Assembly (NCBI GenBank): GCA_035507915.1
Contig: DATJNS010000338.1
Location: forward strand, 1-22,854
Source: JACQAI01 sp035507915
GTDB lineage: Bacteria > Pseudomonadota > Alphaproteobacteria > Elsterales > Elsteraceae
DNA length: 22,854 nt
Direction of reading: 5' to 3'
A model generated the notes under the pieces. It was not told the origin of the DNA. It did no database searches and was given only the letters and a program-made list of their open reading frames with translations. Of the stretch, positions 7,170 through 16,421 are shown one piece after another. The stretch's first letter is position 1, and each line of letters starts with the position of its first letter. Both the position numbers and the translations under genes were made by a program.

Positions 7170-8024
7170 ATGAGCGGGAGATCGCCGCAGTCGCGCAGCA
7201 CGGTCGCGCTGGTCGCCGTCGGCGCCTGCGCGCTCGCGCTCGGGCTGCCGTCCGCCCGCGCGGTCGCGCAGAGCGATACCTCGCAGAGCAACTACTCGGT
7301 GGCGCCGCCGGGCTACGGGCGCCAGCCGACCGGCTACGGCCAGCCGAGCAACACGGGGATCAATCCGCCCGGCTACGGCCAGCAGCCGCTCGGCTACGGC
7401 GTGACGCCGAAAGGTTACGGCTTTCCGCAGCCGGGCAGCGGCGGCCTGCCGACGGGCTACGGCATCAAGCCGCCGGACTACGGCAATCCGCCGCCCGGCT
7501 ACGGCGCGCAGCCGCCGGGCTACGGCCGCGGCGACCAGGCCTACGGCCTGCCGACGCCGGGCTACGGCGTGCAGCCGCCGGGCTACGGCACCGCGCCGCC
7601 CGGCTACGGTGCGTCGCCGGGCTACGGCGCGACGCCGTATGGCTATGCGTCGCCGCCGCCGGGCTATGGCGTGCCGCCGCCGGGCTACGGCGTGTCGCCC
7701 AACTACGGCTATGCGCCGGGCTACGGCAGCGTGCCGATGGAGCCCGAGACCCCGCCGCCGCGGCCGCCGATCAACCCGCCGCGGCCGGCGGTGCGCAAGG
7801 AGCCGCTGGTCCCGATCCCGCCGGCGACCGCGGGGGTGGTCTATCACTACGATCCCGCCGGGCGCCTGACCGGCGCCGACGAGACGATCGGCGACATCAC
7901 GCGCGAGTACGACGCGCAGGGGCAGATCGTCTACACCTTCCATCGCGAGCGCGGGCGCGTCACCGTGTTCGACAAGTGGGGCCGGCCGATCCAGCACAGC
8001 GGCGGCCTCGCCGCCGCCCAGTAG
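7170..8024 (+). CDS. Exported PPGYG-repeat protein with a C-terminal RHS/YD-like module
   Basis: The product has 284 residues. A signal peptide (about 1-34, VALVAVGACALALGLPSA then ARAVAQ) precedes a low-complexity tract (about 44-187) of roughly 19 imperfect units of the form xxPPGYG. A proline-rich linker (about 190-220) follows. The C-terminal 60 residues (223-275) carry YHYDPAGRL, ITREYDAQGQIVY and FDKWGRPI, which resemble YD/RHS repeat strands. The Shine-Dalgarno GGGGTAGGGG lies directly before the ATG at 7170. It may be an envelope or surface protein whose Gly/Tyr/Pro tract is extended and disordered. I do not recognise the family, and the function is unknown. The gap of 66 bases after the dehydrogenase operon leaves co-transcription open. 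Confidence 0.8.
   Translation: MSGRSPQSRSTVALVAVGACALALGLPSARAVAQSDTSQSNYSVAPPGYGRQPTGYGQPSNTGINPPGYGQQPLGYGVTPKGYGFPQPGSGGLPTGYGIKPPDYGNPPPGYGAQPPGYGRGDQAYGLPTPGYGVQPPGYGTAPPGYGASPGYGATPYGYASPPPGYGVPPPGYGVSPNYGYAPGYGSVPMEPETPPPRPPINPPRPAVRKEPLVPIPPATAGVVYHYDPAGRLTGADETIGDITREYDAQGQIVYTFHRERGRVTVFDKWGRPIQHSGGLAAAQ
7299..7732 (+). repeat. Tandem PPGYG-coding repeat (about 21-bp units)
   Basis: Within the gene at 7170, units built on CCGCCGGGCTACGGC recur mostly every 21 bp. A few units are longer, shorter or degenerate (for example GSG, DYG, AYG). Synonymous variation between units indicates an old expansion kept by selection on the protein rather than a recent slippage product. Confidence 0.85.
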
Positions 8025-8052
8025 CGCGGATCGCGCCGACGTTTCACGTGTG

Positions 8053-8064
8053 ACACGATCGTGT
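8053..8064. repeat. 12-bp perfect palindrome ACACGATCGTGT
   Basis: This perfect inverted repeat lies 29 bp after the PPGYG gene and 26 bp before the FNR-like box at 8091. It could be a second operator upstream of the small Cys-protein gene. It is too short on its own to exclude chance. Confidence 0.25.
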
Positions 8065-8090
8065 GCGCGAATGCGCGCCACCGATCGCCA

Positions 8091-8133
8091 TTGATCCATG
8101 TCAACGTCGCTGCGCCGGGACGGCGCGTAGGCT
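8091..8133 (+). promoter_or_regulatory. FNR/FixK-type promoter of the small Cys protein, probably giving a leaderless mRNA
   Basis: TTGATCCATGTCAA (8091-8104) is followed after 23 bases by TAGGCT (8128-8133). A start six or seven bases after the hexamer falls at 8139-8141, which is the ATG at 8141 itself. No Shine-Dalgarno exists between the box and the ATG. Confidence 0.55.
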
Positions 8134-8140
8134 GCGCGTC

Positions 8141-8359
8141 ATGACGAAGCCATCCCGGGACGCGGACCCGCGCGCGCGCGCCGACGACGGGTCCAGTGTC
8201 TATCTGAAGCTGCCGGTGCGCAGCCTGGAGCAGGTGTGCCGCGAGCTGGCCGGCTGCGCGGGATCGCCCGGGCCGCGCTGCGACCGCTGCCCCTACGGCG
8301 ATCTCTGCCCGCGCGCCCGTCGCGGCGCCGTGCCCGCGGACTACTCGACGGCCGCCTGA
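8141..8359 (+). CDS. Small cysteine-rich protein with an EndoIII/MutY-like Fe-S motif; family not recognised
   Basis: The product has 72 residues. Its N-terminal 20 residues are charged and probably disordered. A short YLKLPVRSLEQVC segment follows, then a Cys-rich C-terminus with Cys at 33, 39, 47, 50 and 56. The last four are spaced C-x7-C-x2-C-x5-C (GCAGSPGPRCDRCPYGDLCP), close to the C-x6-C-x2-C-x5-C iron-sulfur loop of EndoIII/MutY and to the CxxCxxxxxC ends of Cas4/AddB. The glycosylase or nuclease domains are absent. Zinc binding is an alternative. The ATG at 8141 is chosen because the frame upstream crosses the FNR-like box and -10. High GC3 supports coding. The mRNA is probably leaderless. 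Confidence 0.65.
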   Translation: MTKPSRDADPRARADDGSSVYLKLPVRSLEQVCRELAGCAGSPGPRCDRCPYGDLCPRARRGAVPADYSTAA

Positions 8360-8678
8360 ACTCGGAAGCGGTTGCTGATCGGGCTACGGCGGCGCCGATG
8401 GAGCCTTCGATCCCGCGGCGGCCGCCCATGCCGAGCACCAACGCCGCGCGCCGAGCGGGATGTGGTTTAGGGCCCAGATTGCGTATCGGATCTGCGACCC
8501 CTCTCTTGAGCGACTTCAGAGGGTTACGGCACCGATCGGCCCCGAACCCCACGCCGATCAACGATGAGCCGAGAGCGTCACGAGCGATCTTGCGGCAGCG
8601 GCGAATCCGCCGGGTCCGCTCTTGAAAGCGAATATATTAGAACTATTCTAAACATTGCGATAGCGAGAGGAGAGCGAC
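8360..8678. other. 319-bp intergenic region upstream of katG
   Basis: I see no convincing gene here. The first 250 bases have lower and more irregular GC than the surroundings and stops in most frames. No strong hairpin with a T-tract is visible. Only the last 60 bases are interpretable: they hold the katG promoter, a Fur-superfamily-like palindrome and the Shine-Dalgarno. The rest may be remnant sequence brought in with katG. Confidence 0.5.
8622..8651 (+). promoter_or_regulatory. katG promoter with overlapping Fur-superfamily (Irr/PerR-like) palindrome
   Basis: TTGAAA (8622-8627) and TATTCT (8644-8649) form a -35/-10 pair with a 16-bp spacer. TTAGAACTATTCTAA (8637-8651) is a palindrome with 6-bp perfect arms (TTAGAA/TTCTAA), and it lies over the -10. 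It resembles the iron-control element of alphaproteobacterial Irr and the PerR/Fur core TTAGAATNATTCTAA. Its position suits repression relieved by peroxide or by the iron/haem state. Confidence 0.55.
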
Positions 8679-10875
<2,197 letters not shown>

Positions 10876-10919
10876 CGGCAGACGTCGCGGCGAATTGACC
10901 GTCGTACGGACCGCGCGGC

Positions 10920-11699
10920 TCAGAACCGCCGGGTCAGGATCAGCTTGAAGATCAGCGGATCGGAGACGCCGGTGAAGCCGTGGCCGATGCCGAACTCGAC
11001 GTCGGCCGGCGCGCCGGCATGGTCGACCACGAGATAGGCGGTCTGCTGCTGGCGCTCGGGCGGCGCGATGTCGGCGATCGGGCCGACGTCGGCATAATGC
11101 TCGACCGCGAGCGCCCAGGCGTCGGTCAGGTTGTAGGCGACGCGCTCGGCCGGCGCGAAATCGGGCCGCATCTGGCGGCCGAGCGGCAGGTCGACGATCG
11201 GGTTGGCGATCAGGTCCCAGCGCCCGAGATGCAGGCCGGCGATCGGCCGGAACTCCTGGTTGACGCGCTCGGGCTCCCAGTGCCGCGCGCTGTAGCCGAG
11301 CTCGAAATTGATGCCGTAGAAGAACGTCCGCTCCTTGGCGTTCGGCACCACGAACAGCGCGCGCAGCTTGGCGCCGTCGACCAGGAACTGGCCGTCGCGC
11401 GTCACCGTGTAGAGTATCGGCATGTAGGCGCCGAGCTCGAACCACGCGTTGACCCCGTAGCTGAACTCGGTGACGCCGTTGAGCGCGCCGTCGGGGCGCA
11501 CGCCGCCGGGGAACGCCGCCTGCTTGGCGCCGATCGCGGCGTAGTTGTTGTGCCAGTCGAGACCGAACGCGCCGGGCTCCTCGATCTCGGCGTTGTAGAC
11601 CTGGACCTCGTCGGTCTGCGCCGCGGCCGGGCGGGTGCCAAGGAATGCCCCGGCCAGCCCGACGGCCAGCGCCAGCGCGGCGGCGATCCCCGAACGCAT
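10920..11699 (-). CDS. Outer-membrane beta-barrel protein of unknown function
   Basis: The product has 259 residues from the ATG at 11699. That start puts the signal peptide first (MRSGIAAALALAVGLAGAFLG, then AAAQ near residue 28), and GGGGGAT lies upstream. An ATG 33 bases earlier only adds basic residues. The mature part has alternating polar and aromatic strands (WHNNYAAIGAK, VTEFSYGVNAWFELGAY, FFYGINFELGYS) and ends in ILTRRF, the terminal Phe typical of Bam-inserted barrels. It recalls hypothetical porin/transporter-like proteins often annotated near 'MetA-pathway of phenol degradation', but that name says little about function. It lies 69 bases downstream of the outer membrane factor gene and may be the last gene of the exporter operon or have its own promoter. 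Confidence 0.7.
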   Translation of the reverse strand: MRSGIAAALALAVGLAGAFLGTRPAAAQTDEVQVYNAEIEEPGAFGLDWHNNYAAIGAKQAAFPGGVRPDGALNGVTEFSYGVNAWFELGAYMPILYTVTRDGQFLVDGAKLRALFVVPNAKERTFFYGINFELGYSARHWEPERVNQEFRPIAGLHLGRWDLIANPIVDLPLGRQMRPDFAPAERVAYNLTDAWALAVEHYADVGPIADIAPPERQQQTAYLVVDHAGAPADVEFGIGHGFTGVSDPLIFKLILTRRF

Positions 11700-11735
11700 C
11701 ACGGCCGATCCCCCGCGCCGATGCCTTGCCACACA

Positions 11736-11743
11736 CTTATATA
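11736..11743 (-). promoter_or_regulatory. Candidate -10 element before the barrel-protein gene
   Basis: The AT-rich stretch TATATAAG on the minus strand stands out in an otherwise GC-rich 69-base gap. It could be a -10, but I see no convincing -35 at the right distance (AGCTGC is the best). Confidence 0.3.
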
Positions 11744-11768
11744 GAGGGCCGCGCTCCGATGCAGCTCG

Positions 11769-13262
11769 CTAGCCTGCCGCCGCGGCCGCCGGCGGCGCGT
11801 TCCACCAGCCGCCGCCGAGCGCGGTGAACAGCGCCACCGTGTCCTGATAGCGCACCGCGCGCGCCTGCAGGTCGGCGATCACGGCCTGGTGGTACTGGGC
11901 GTCGGCGATCAGCACGTCGGTGTAGGTCGCGATCCCGGCCGTGTAATTGGCCTGCACCAGCTGGAGCGCCTGCCGGGCAGTGTCGAGCGCCTCGTGCTCG
12001 GCGGTCAGCACCTGGGCGTCGTGCTCGAGCCCGCGCAAGGTGTCGGCGACCTGGGCGAACGCGGCCAGCACGGTCTGGCGGTACTGCGCCATCGCGGCCT
12101 GGTAGCTGTCGATCGCCGCCTTGCGCTGGAACCACAAGGTCGGGCCCTGGATGATCGGCGTCGCGACGTCGAGCCCGCCGCTCCAGAACCGCGAGCCGGC
12201 GGCGAACAGGCTGGCGCCGCTCGTGTTGTTGACGCCGTAGCCGCCCGTCAGGGTGAAGCTCGGGAACATCGCCGCGGTCGCGACGCCGATATCGGCGCTG
12301 GCGGCGTGCGCGCTCGCCTCGGCGGCCAGGATGTCGGGGCGCTGGCGCGCCAGGTCGGACGGCAGGCTGACCGGCAGGTCCTGCGGCAGGCTCAGGTCGG
12401 CGAAGGTGATCGATGGCGCCTGCCACGTGCCCGGCGTACGGCCCGCCAGGGTCGCCAGGAGGTCGTCGGTCTGGCTCAGCTTCTGCTCGAGCTGCGGGAT
12501 GGTCGCCTCGACGGTGGCGAGCTGGCTGCGCAGGCTCAAGACGGTCGAATAGGGCGCGGTCCCGGCGCCCGCCTGCACCTGGGCGAGCCGCACCTGCTCG
12601 CGCTCGAGCGCGATCAGCGCGCGCGTCGCGTCGATCTCGGCGCCGTAGGCGGCCTTGGCGATCAGCGCGTTGGCGACGTTGGCCGCGAGCGCGAGATAGG
12701 TGCCGCGCTCGAGGTTCCGCTGCACGTCGACCGCGGCGCCCAGCGCCTCGACCTGCCGGCGCTGGCCGCCGAACACGTCGAGCGCGTAGTTGACCGTCGC
12801 CGACAGGGTGAAGAGGTTGAAGATGCTGCCGGGTCCGCTCTGGCCGACGCGCGCCGGCGAGTAGCGCTCGCGCGACGCATCGAAGCCGGCGCCGAGCGCG
12901 GGGTAGAACACGCCGTAGCCGGCGCGCAGCGCGTCCTGGCTCTGGCGCAGGCTGGCCGACGCCGCCGCGAGACCGGGATTGTGATCGATCGCCTGCTTGA
13001 TCACGGCGTCGATCTGCGGCGACTTGAACAGGGTCCACCAGTCGGCGGCGATCGCCGCGCCCGGCGTGAAGCGCTGGGCGGCGCCGTCGGCCGCCACGGT
13101 CGCCTGCGGATCGCCGCCGCCCGCGTAGTGGTCGTCGGCGGGCGCCGCCGGCCGCACGAAGTCGGGGCCGACCGCGCAGCCCGCGAGCAGTCCGGCGAGC
13201 GCGACGGCGCACGCGCTGCGGCCGGCGCGTCGGCGCATCGATGGCGTGGGGCGTGCGCGCAT
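11769..13262 (-). CDS. NodT/TolC-type outer membrane factor lipoprotein
   Basis: The product has 497 residues from the ATG at 13262, which lies just after the adaptor stop and suggests translational coupling. The ATG at 13238 is an equally possible start, and neither has a strong Shine-Dalgarno. A lipobox, LLAGC, is followed by AVGPDFVRPA, the signature start of NodT-family outer membrane factors. Two TolC-like OEP repeats follow: YALDVFGGQRRQVEAL and NVANALIAKAAYGAEI in the first half, and GGLDVATPIIQGPTLWFQRKAAIDSYQAAMAQYRQTV in the second as separate short motifs. It forms the outer membrane channel for the ABC exporter encoded immediately upstream. Confidence 0.9.
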   Translation of the reverse strand: MRARPTPSMRRRAGRSACAVALAGLLAGCAVGPDFVRPAAPADDHYAGGGDPQATVAADGAAQRFTPGAAIAADWWTLFKSPQIDAVIKQAIDHNPGLAAASASLRQSQDALRAGYGVFYPALGAGFDASRERYSPARVGQSGPGSIFNLFTLSATVNYALDVFGGQRRQVEALGAAVDVQRNLERGTYLALAANVANALIAKAAYGAEIDATRALIALEREQVRLAQVQAGAGTAPYSTVLSLRSQLATVEATIPQLEQKLSQTDDLLATLAGRTPGTWQAPSITFADLSLPQDLPVSLPSDLARQRPDILAAEASAHAASADIGVATAAMFPSFTLTGGYGVNNTSGASLFAAGSRFWSGGLDVATPIIQGPTLWFQRKAAIDSYQAAMAQYRQTVLAAFAQVADTLRGLEHDAQVLTAEHEALDTARQALQLVQANYTAGIATYTDVLIADAQYHQAVIADLQARAVRYQDTVALFTALGGGWWNAPPAAAAAG

Positions 13263-13269
13263 CGGCGGC

Positions 13270-14397
13270 CTACCGCGTCGCGCCGGCGGTCGGGCCCGCG
13301 GCGACGCCGTCCGCCTTGGCGCCGACATACACGTCGACCAGCTGGCCCGGATAGATGTTGAGGTCCTTCGGCTTCTCGAACCGGAAGATCACCGGCAGCA
13401 CGCGCACGTCGACGCGCTCCTGGCGCTGGTCGGACAGCTCGATCTTGGGCGACACGTAGGGCTGCACGCGCACGAAGGTCAGCGGGATCTTGATGTCGGT
13501 GCCGCGGACGAACATCTGCGCCTCCATCTTCGCGGCGGCGGGCAGCCGGTGCACCAGGATCTCGTCGACATAGGTGCGCACCGCGAGGAAGTCCTGCGGC
13601 GTGCCCATCACGATCAGCGGCGTCATGCCCTGGGTGTAGGCGTCGTAGGCGCCCTGCGGCGACGCGTAGCTGCCGACCGCGGCCTGCAGCGAGAGCACCA
13701 CGCCGTCGACCGGCGCGCGGATCGTGTATTTGCGCAGCAGCGCGTCGGACGCCGCGTAGGCCTTCGACAGCGCGTCGTACTGGCGCTCCTGGTTGCGGAT
13801 GTCGTAGACCCAGGCGCCGGCCTTGGTCAGCTCGTACTGGCGCTGCACGACCTCGAGGTTGGTCGCGGCGATGCGTTCGGCGTTGCGCGCGTTGTCGAGC
13901 GCGTCCTGGCTCACCGACTTGGGATCGAGCCGGTAGGACGCCTCCTGCTTGGCGCGCTGGTCCTGGGCGTTCTTCAGGCTCGCCTTGGCGTTCTCGACCT
14001 GCGCGTTCGAGACGTCGAGGTTCTCCTTGCGCGGCTGCGCGCGCAGCTCGTCGAGCATGGCGAGCGCGGCCTCGGCCTGCGAGCGCTGCTGCTCCATGGT
14101 CGCGCGCTGCACGGCATCGTCGATGGTGACCAGCGGCGTGCCCTTGGTCACCGCCTGGCCCTCGGCGACCAGCACCTGGGTGATCGGCCCCGACACTTCC
14201 GGGTAGATGGTGATGTCCTCGCCGTAGTTCTGGTAGCTCTCGACGATGCCGTTGGCGTAGATGCCGTCGGCATAGGGATTGGACGCCGGATTGAACACCG
14301 GAACCTGGGCCCGCGGCCGCTCGCTGGAGACGTAGGCGCTCGCCAGGCCGAGCACCACGCCGATCGCCGCGATGGCGTAGAGGATCCTAATGCGCAT
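13270..14397 (-). CDS. HlyD-family periplasmic adaptor (membrane fusion protein) of an ABC exporter
   Basis: The product has 375 residues. It has an N-terminal signal anchor (about 4-24, ILYAIAAIGVVLGLASAYV), then a lipoyl-like half (ITIYPEVSGPITQVLVAEGQAVTKGTPLV), a long alpha-hairpin rich in Gln, Ala and Glu (about 95-215), the second lipoyl half (KYTIRAPVDGVVLSLQAAVGS) and beta-barrel/membrane-proximal domains. It would link the inner-membrane ABC transporter to the outer membrane channel. Its ATG overlaps the 3' end of the ATPase gene by 11 bases. The order permease, ATPase, adaptor, outer membrane factor is that of DevBCA/MacAB-like systems. The substrate is unknown. Confidence 0.9.
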   Translation of the reverse strand: MRIRILYAIAAIGVVLGLASAYVSSERPRAQVPVFNPASNPYADGIYANGIVESYQNYGEDITIYPEVSGPITQVLVAEGQAVTKGTPLVTIDDAVQRATMEQQRSQAEAALAMLDELRAQPRKENLDVSNAQVENAKASLKNAQDQRAKQEASYRLDPKSVSQDALDNARNAERIAATNLEVVQRQYELTKAGAWVYDIRNQERQYDALSKAYAASDALLRKYTIRAPVDGVVLSLQAAVGSYASPQGAYDAYTQGMTPLIVMGTPQDFLAVRTYVDEILVHRLPAAAKMEAQMFVRGTDIKIPLTFVRVQPYVSPKIELSDQRQERVDVRVLPVIFRFEKPKDLNIYPGQLVDVYVGAKADGVAAGPTAGATR

Positions 14398-15091
14398 TGG
14401 CGGTGCCCTGTGCGATGCCGGTGAGCCGGCCGTCCTCCATCTTGAGAATACGGTCGGCGAACTCGAAGATGCGGTCGTCGTGGGTGACGATCACGATGCA
14501 GCGGTGGTCGTTGAGGATGTGGTTGCGCACGAAGCTCAGGATCGTGCGCCCGGTGTCGCCGTCGAGCGAGGCGGTCGGCTCGTCGAGGATCAGGAGATCG
14601 GGACGGCTGACGATGGCGCGCGCGATCGCGACGCGCTGCTGCTCGCCGCCGCTGAGCTTGACGGGCGGCAGGTTGGCGCGGTTCTTGAGCCCGACGATCT
14701 CGAGATCGGCCAGCGCCTCCTTGAGCGCCGCGTCCCACGGCCGCCGCTGCAGCACCAGGGGGATCGCGACGTTCTCGGCGGTCGTCAGGCGCGGGAACAG
14801 GTGATAATCCTGGAACACGAAGCCAATCTTGCGCAGCCGGAACTCGGCGATCGCGTCGTTCGACAGGCCCCAGATGTTGGTGCCCTCGATCACCACGGCG
14901 CCGGCGTTGGGCCGGAGGATCCCCGAGATGATGCTCAGCATGGTGGTCTTGCCGCTGCCCGACGGACCGACGACGAACAGCATCTCGCCGAAATAGGCCT
15001 CGAAGCTGACGTCGCGCACGGCGATCGTCTTGGCGTCGCCCTCGCCGAACCATTTGGTCAGCCCGTCCGCGCGGATCGCTGCAGCGGCCAT
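14387..15091 (-). CDS. ABC exporter ATPase (LolD/MacB/DevA-like)
   Basis: The product has 234 residues, a single nucleotide-binding domain. Walker A is GPSGSGKT (42-49), the Q-loop is FVFQDYHLFP (Gln94), the ABC signature is LSGGEQQ (146-152), Walker B is LLILDEP (166-172) and the H-loop His is His204 (IVTHDDR). All key residues are intact. The short size and the ENVAIPL segment are typical of the MacB/LolD/DevA export group. The ATG at 15091 lies three bases past the permease stop. It powers the FtsX-type permease encoded before it. Confidence 0.93.
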   Translation of the reverse strand: MAAAAIRADGLTKWFGEGDAKTIAVRDVSFEAYFGEMLFVVGPSGSGKTTMLSIISGILRPNAGAVVIEGTNIWGLSNDAIAEFRLRKIGFVFQDYHLFPRLTTAENVAIPLVLQRRPWDAALKEALADLEIVGLKNRANLPPVKLSGGEQQRVAIARAIVSRPDLLILDEPTASLDGDTGRTILSFVRNHILNDHRCIVIVTHDDRIFEFADRILKMEDGRLTGIAQGTANAH

Positions 15092-15094
15092 GGC

Positions 15095-16231
15095 TCAGCC
15101 CCGGAAGATGTCGAAGGGTTCGATCTTGAGCACCTTGCGCACCCCGACGTAGCTCGACACCGCGGCGATGATCACGACCATGACGAATGCCGTGGCGAGA
15201 TTTGTGAACGTGATCATGGCCGCGTAGTCGGGCAGGTAGAGCTTGGCGAGCCAGATCGTCAGCGCGCAGCTGCCGATGCCGAGGCCGTAGCCCGTCAGCG
15301 CGACGAAGCTGGCCTGAAACAGGATCATGCCGATGAGCTCGCTGCCCTTGGCGCCGATCGCCTTGAGTGCGCCGAACTTCTCGATGTTCTCGATGATGAA
15401 GGTGTAGAAGGTCTGGCCCGAGATCGACAGCCCGATGATGAAGCTGATGATCGTCATCAGCAGCATGTTGGTGCCGATGCCGGTCTGGTACTTGTAGAAC
15501 AGCGCGATCTTGTCGATGAACTGGCTCTTGGTCAGCGCGACGTAGCCGGCCGCCTTGACGCGCGCCTGGATGAGCGGGACGTCGGCGGCGGACTTCGGCT
15601 CGACCAGCAGGTAGGAGATCGTGAAGCGCGTGTTCGGGATGTACTGCAGCGCGCGATTGTAGGTCGTGTACAGGGTCGGCACGCCGAACAGGCCGCTGGT
15701 CGCGACGTGGGCGATGCCGACGATCGTGCCGCGGTGATCGTTGACCTCGAACTCGGTGCCGATCTTGGGGTTCTCGAGCTTGTAGAACTCGGAATCCTTG
15801 ACCGCGAGGAAGGCATTCTCCGCGAAGATGTCGCCGATCCGACCCGAGAGCAGCTCGGGCCGGCCGAACAGGCTGGTGTCGTCGAGCCCGATGATGTTGG
15901 CCGCCTGGTAGGCGCCGCTGCGCAGCTTGAGGAGCGCGCTGCCCGAATAGAGCGGCACCGCATACTTGACCCCGGGGATGCTGCGCACCTCGTCGACGAT
16001 GTAGTCGGGCAGCGGGATCGAGTTGGCGACCGTCTGGACCGCCGGATCCATCACCCAGACCGACGCGCCGATGTTGATCACGGTCGCCGAGGCGCGGTTG
16101 AGGATGCCGGAGAACAGCGAGGTCATCTCGATCATCAGGAATACGGCGAACGTGATGCCGACCAGGAGCGCCGCGAACTTGGTGCGGTCGTTGGCCAACA
16201 GCTTGTAGGCGATCTTGAGGATGCCCCACAC
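15095..16231 (-). CDS. FtsX/MacB-type ABC exporter permease (DevC-like)
   Basis: The product has 378 residues from a GTG at 16231, which has GGAG eight bases upstream. The frame also continues to an ATG at 16390, but that extension is Pro/Gly/Arg-rich, lacks a signal and would run through the FNR-like boxes. Topology follows the MacB pattern: one N-terminal membrane segment (about 17-37, FAALLVGITFAVFLMIEM), a large periplasmic domain and three C-terminal membrane helices (MLLMTIISFIIGLSISG, GMILFQASFVALTGYGLGIG, TAFVMVVIIAAVSSYVG). The ENIEKFGALKAIGAKGSELI coupling-helix region is characteristic of FtsX-like permeases. It is first in a four- or five-gene operon and diverges from the Lon-family gene. 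Confidence 0.9.
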   Translation of the reverse strand: MWGILKIAYKLLANDRTKFAALLVGITFAVFLMIEMTSLFSGILNRASATVINIGASVWVMDPAVQTVANSIPLPDYIVDEVRSIPGVKYAVPLYSGSALLKLRSGAYQAANIIGLDDTSLFGRPELLSGRIGDIFAENAFLAVKDSEFYKLENPKIGTEFEVNDHRGTIVGIAHVATSGLFGVPTLYTTYNRALQYIPNTRFTISYLLVEPKSAADVPLIQARVKAAGYVALTKSQFIDKIALFYKYQTGIGTNMLLMTIISFIIGLSISGQTFYTFIIENIEKFGALKAIGAKGSELIGMILFQASFVALTGYGLGIGSCALTIWLAKLYLPDYAAMITFTNLATAFVMVVIIAAVSSYVGVRKVLKIEPFDIFRG

Positions 16232-16274
16232 CGACGCGGCTCCGTGCGCTTGCCCTGGCGTTTGCGACGCCGCG

Positions 16275-16317
16275 ATAGTGCGCCGCCGGCCGGCGCTATT
16301 CCCTTGACCTAAATCAA
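16275..16317 (-). promoter_or_regulatory. FNR/FixK-type box facing the ABC exporter operon
   Basis: TTGACCTAAATCAA (16304-16317) is followed on the minus strand after 23 bases by CACTAT (16280-16275), a weak -10 matching at positions 2, 5 and 6. The predicted start is near 16268-16269, about 37 nt before the GTG at 16231. Assignment of this box to the exporter rests on the shared spacing. It could instead be a second upstream site for the rightward promoter. Confidence 0.45.
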
Positions 16318-16345
16318 CAAAACCGGGCGCGGCGGGGCCGGGGAC

Positions 16346-16387
16346 TTGACCTGCATCAAATCGCCGGCGCGCAGAGCCGCGTAGCGT
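16346..16387 (+). promoter_or_regulatory. FNR/FixK-type promoter of the Lon/USP operon
   Basis: TTGACCTGCATCAA (16346-16359) is followed after 22 bases by TAGCGT (16382-16387), the same -10 hexamer as at 147-152. The predicted start is near 16394, with the Shine-Dalgarno GGGAGG (16410-16415) in the leader before the GTG at 16422. Confidence 0.6.
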
Positions 16388-16421
16388 CACCGTGGTACCG
16401 CGGTCGCAAGGGAGGACACGC

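Noticed and set aside
7299..7732. Regular repeats that could suggest a CRISPR array or satellite
   Set aside because: Units are contiguous, in frame, without unique spacers, and encode PPGYG heptads.
4866..8099. A 1077-codon open frame on the minus strand with RRHAVARRR-like repeats
   Set aside because: It lies antisense to E2, the dehydrogenase and the PPGYG gene. Its repeats mirror the PPGYG units, and it is Arg/Ala-rich with no domain. Long antisense frames are expected at this GC content.
11889..16312. Long plus-strand frames opposite the outer membrane factor, adaptor and ABC genes
   Set aside because: The minus-strand products have intact Walker, signature, lipobox and HlyD motifs. 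The plus-strand products are low-complexity shadows.
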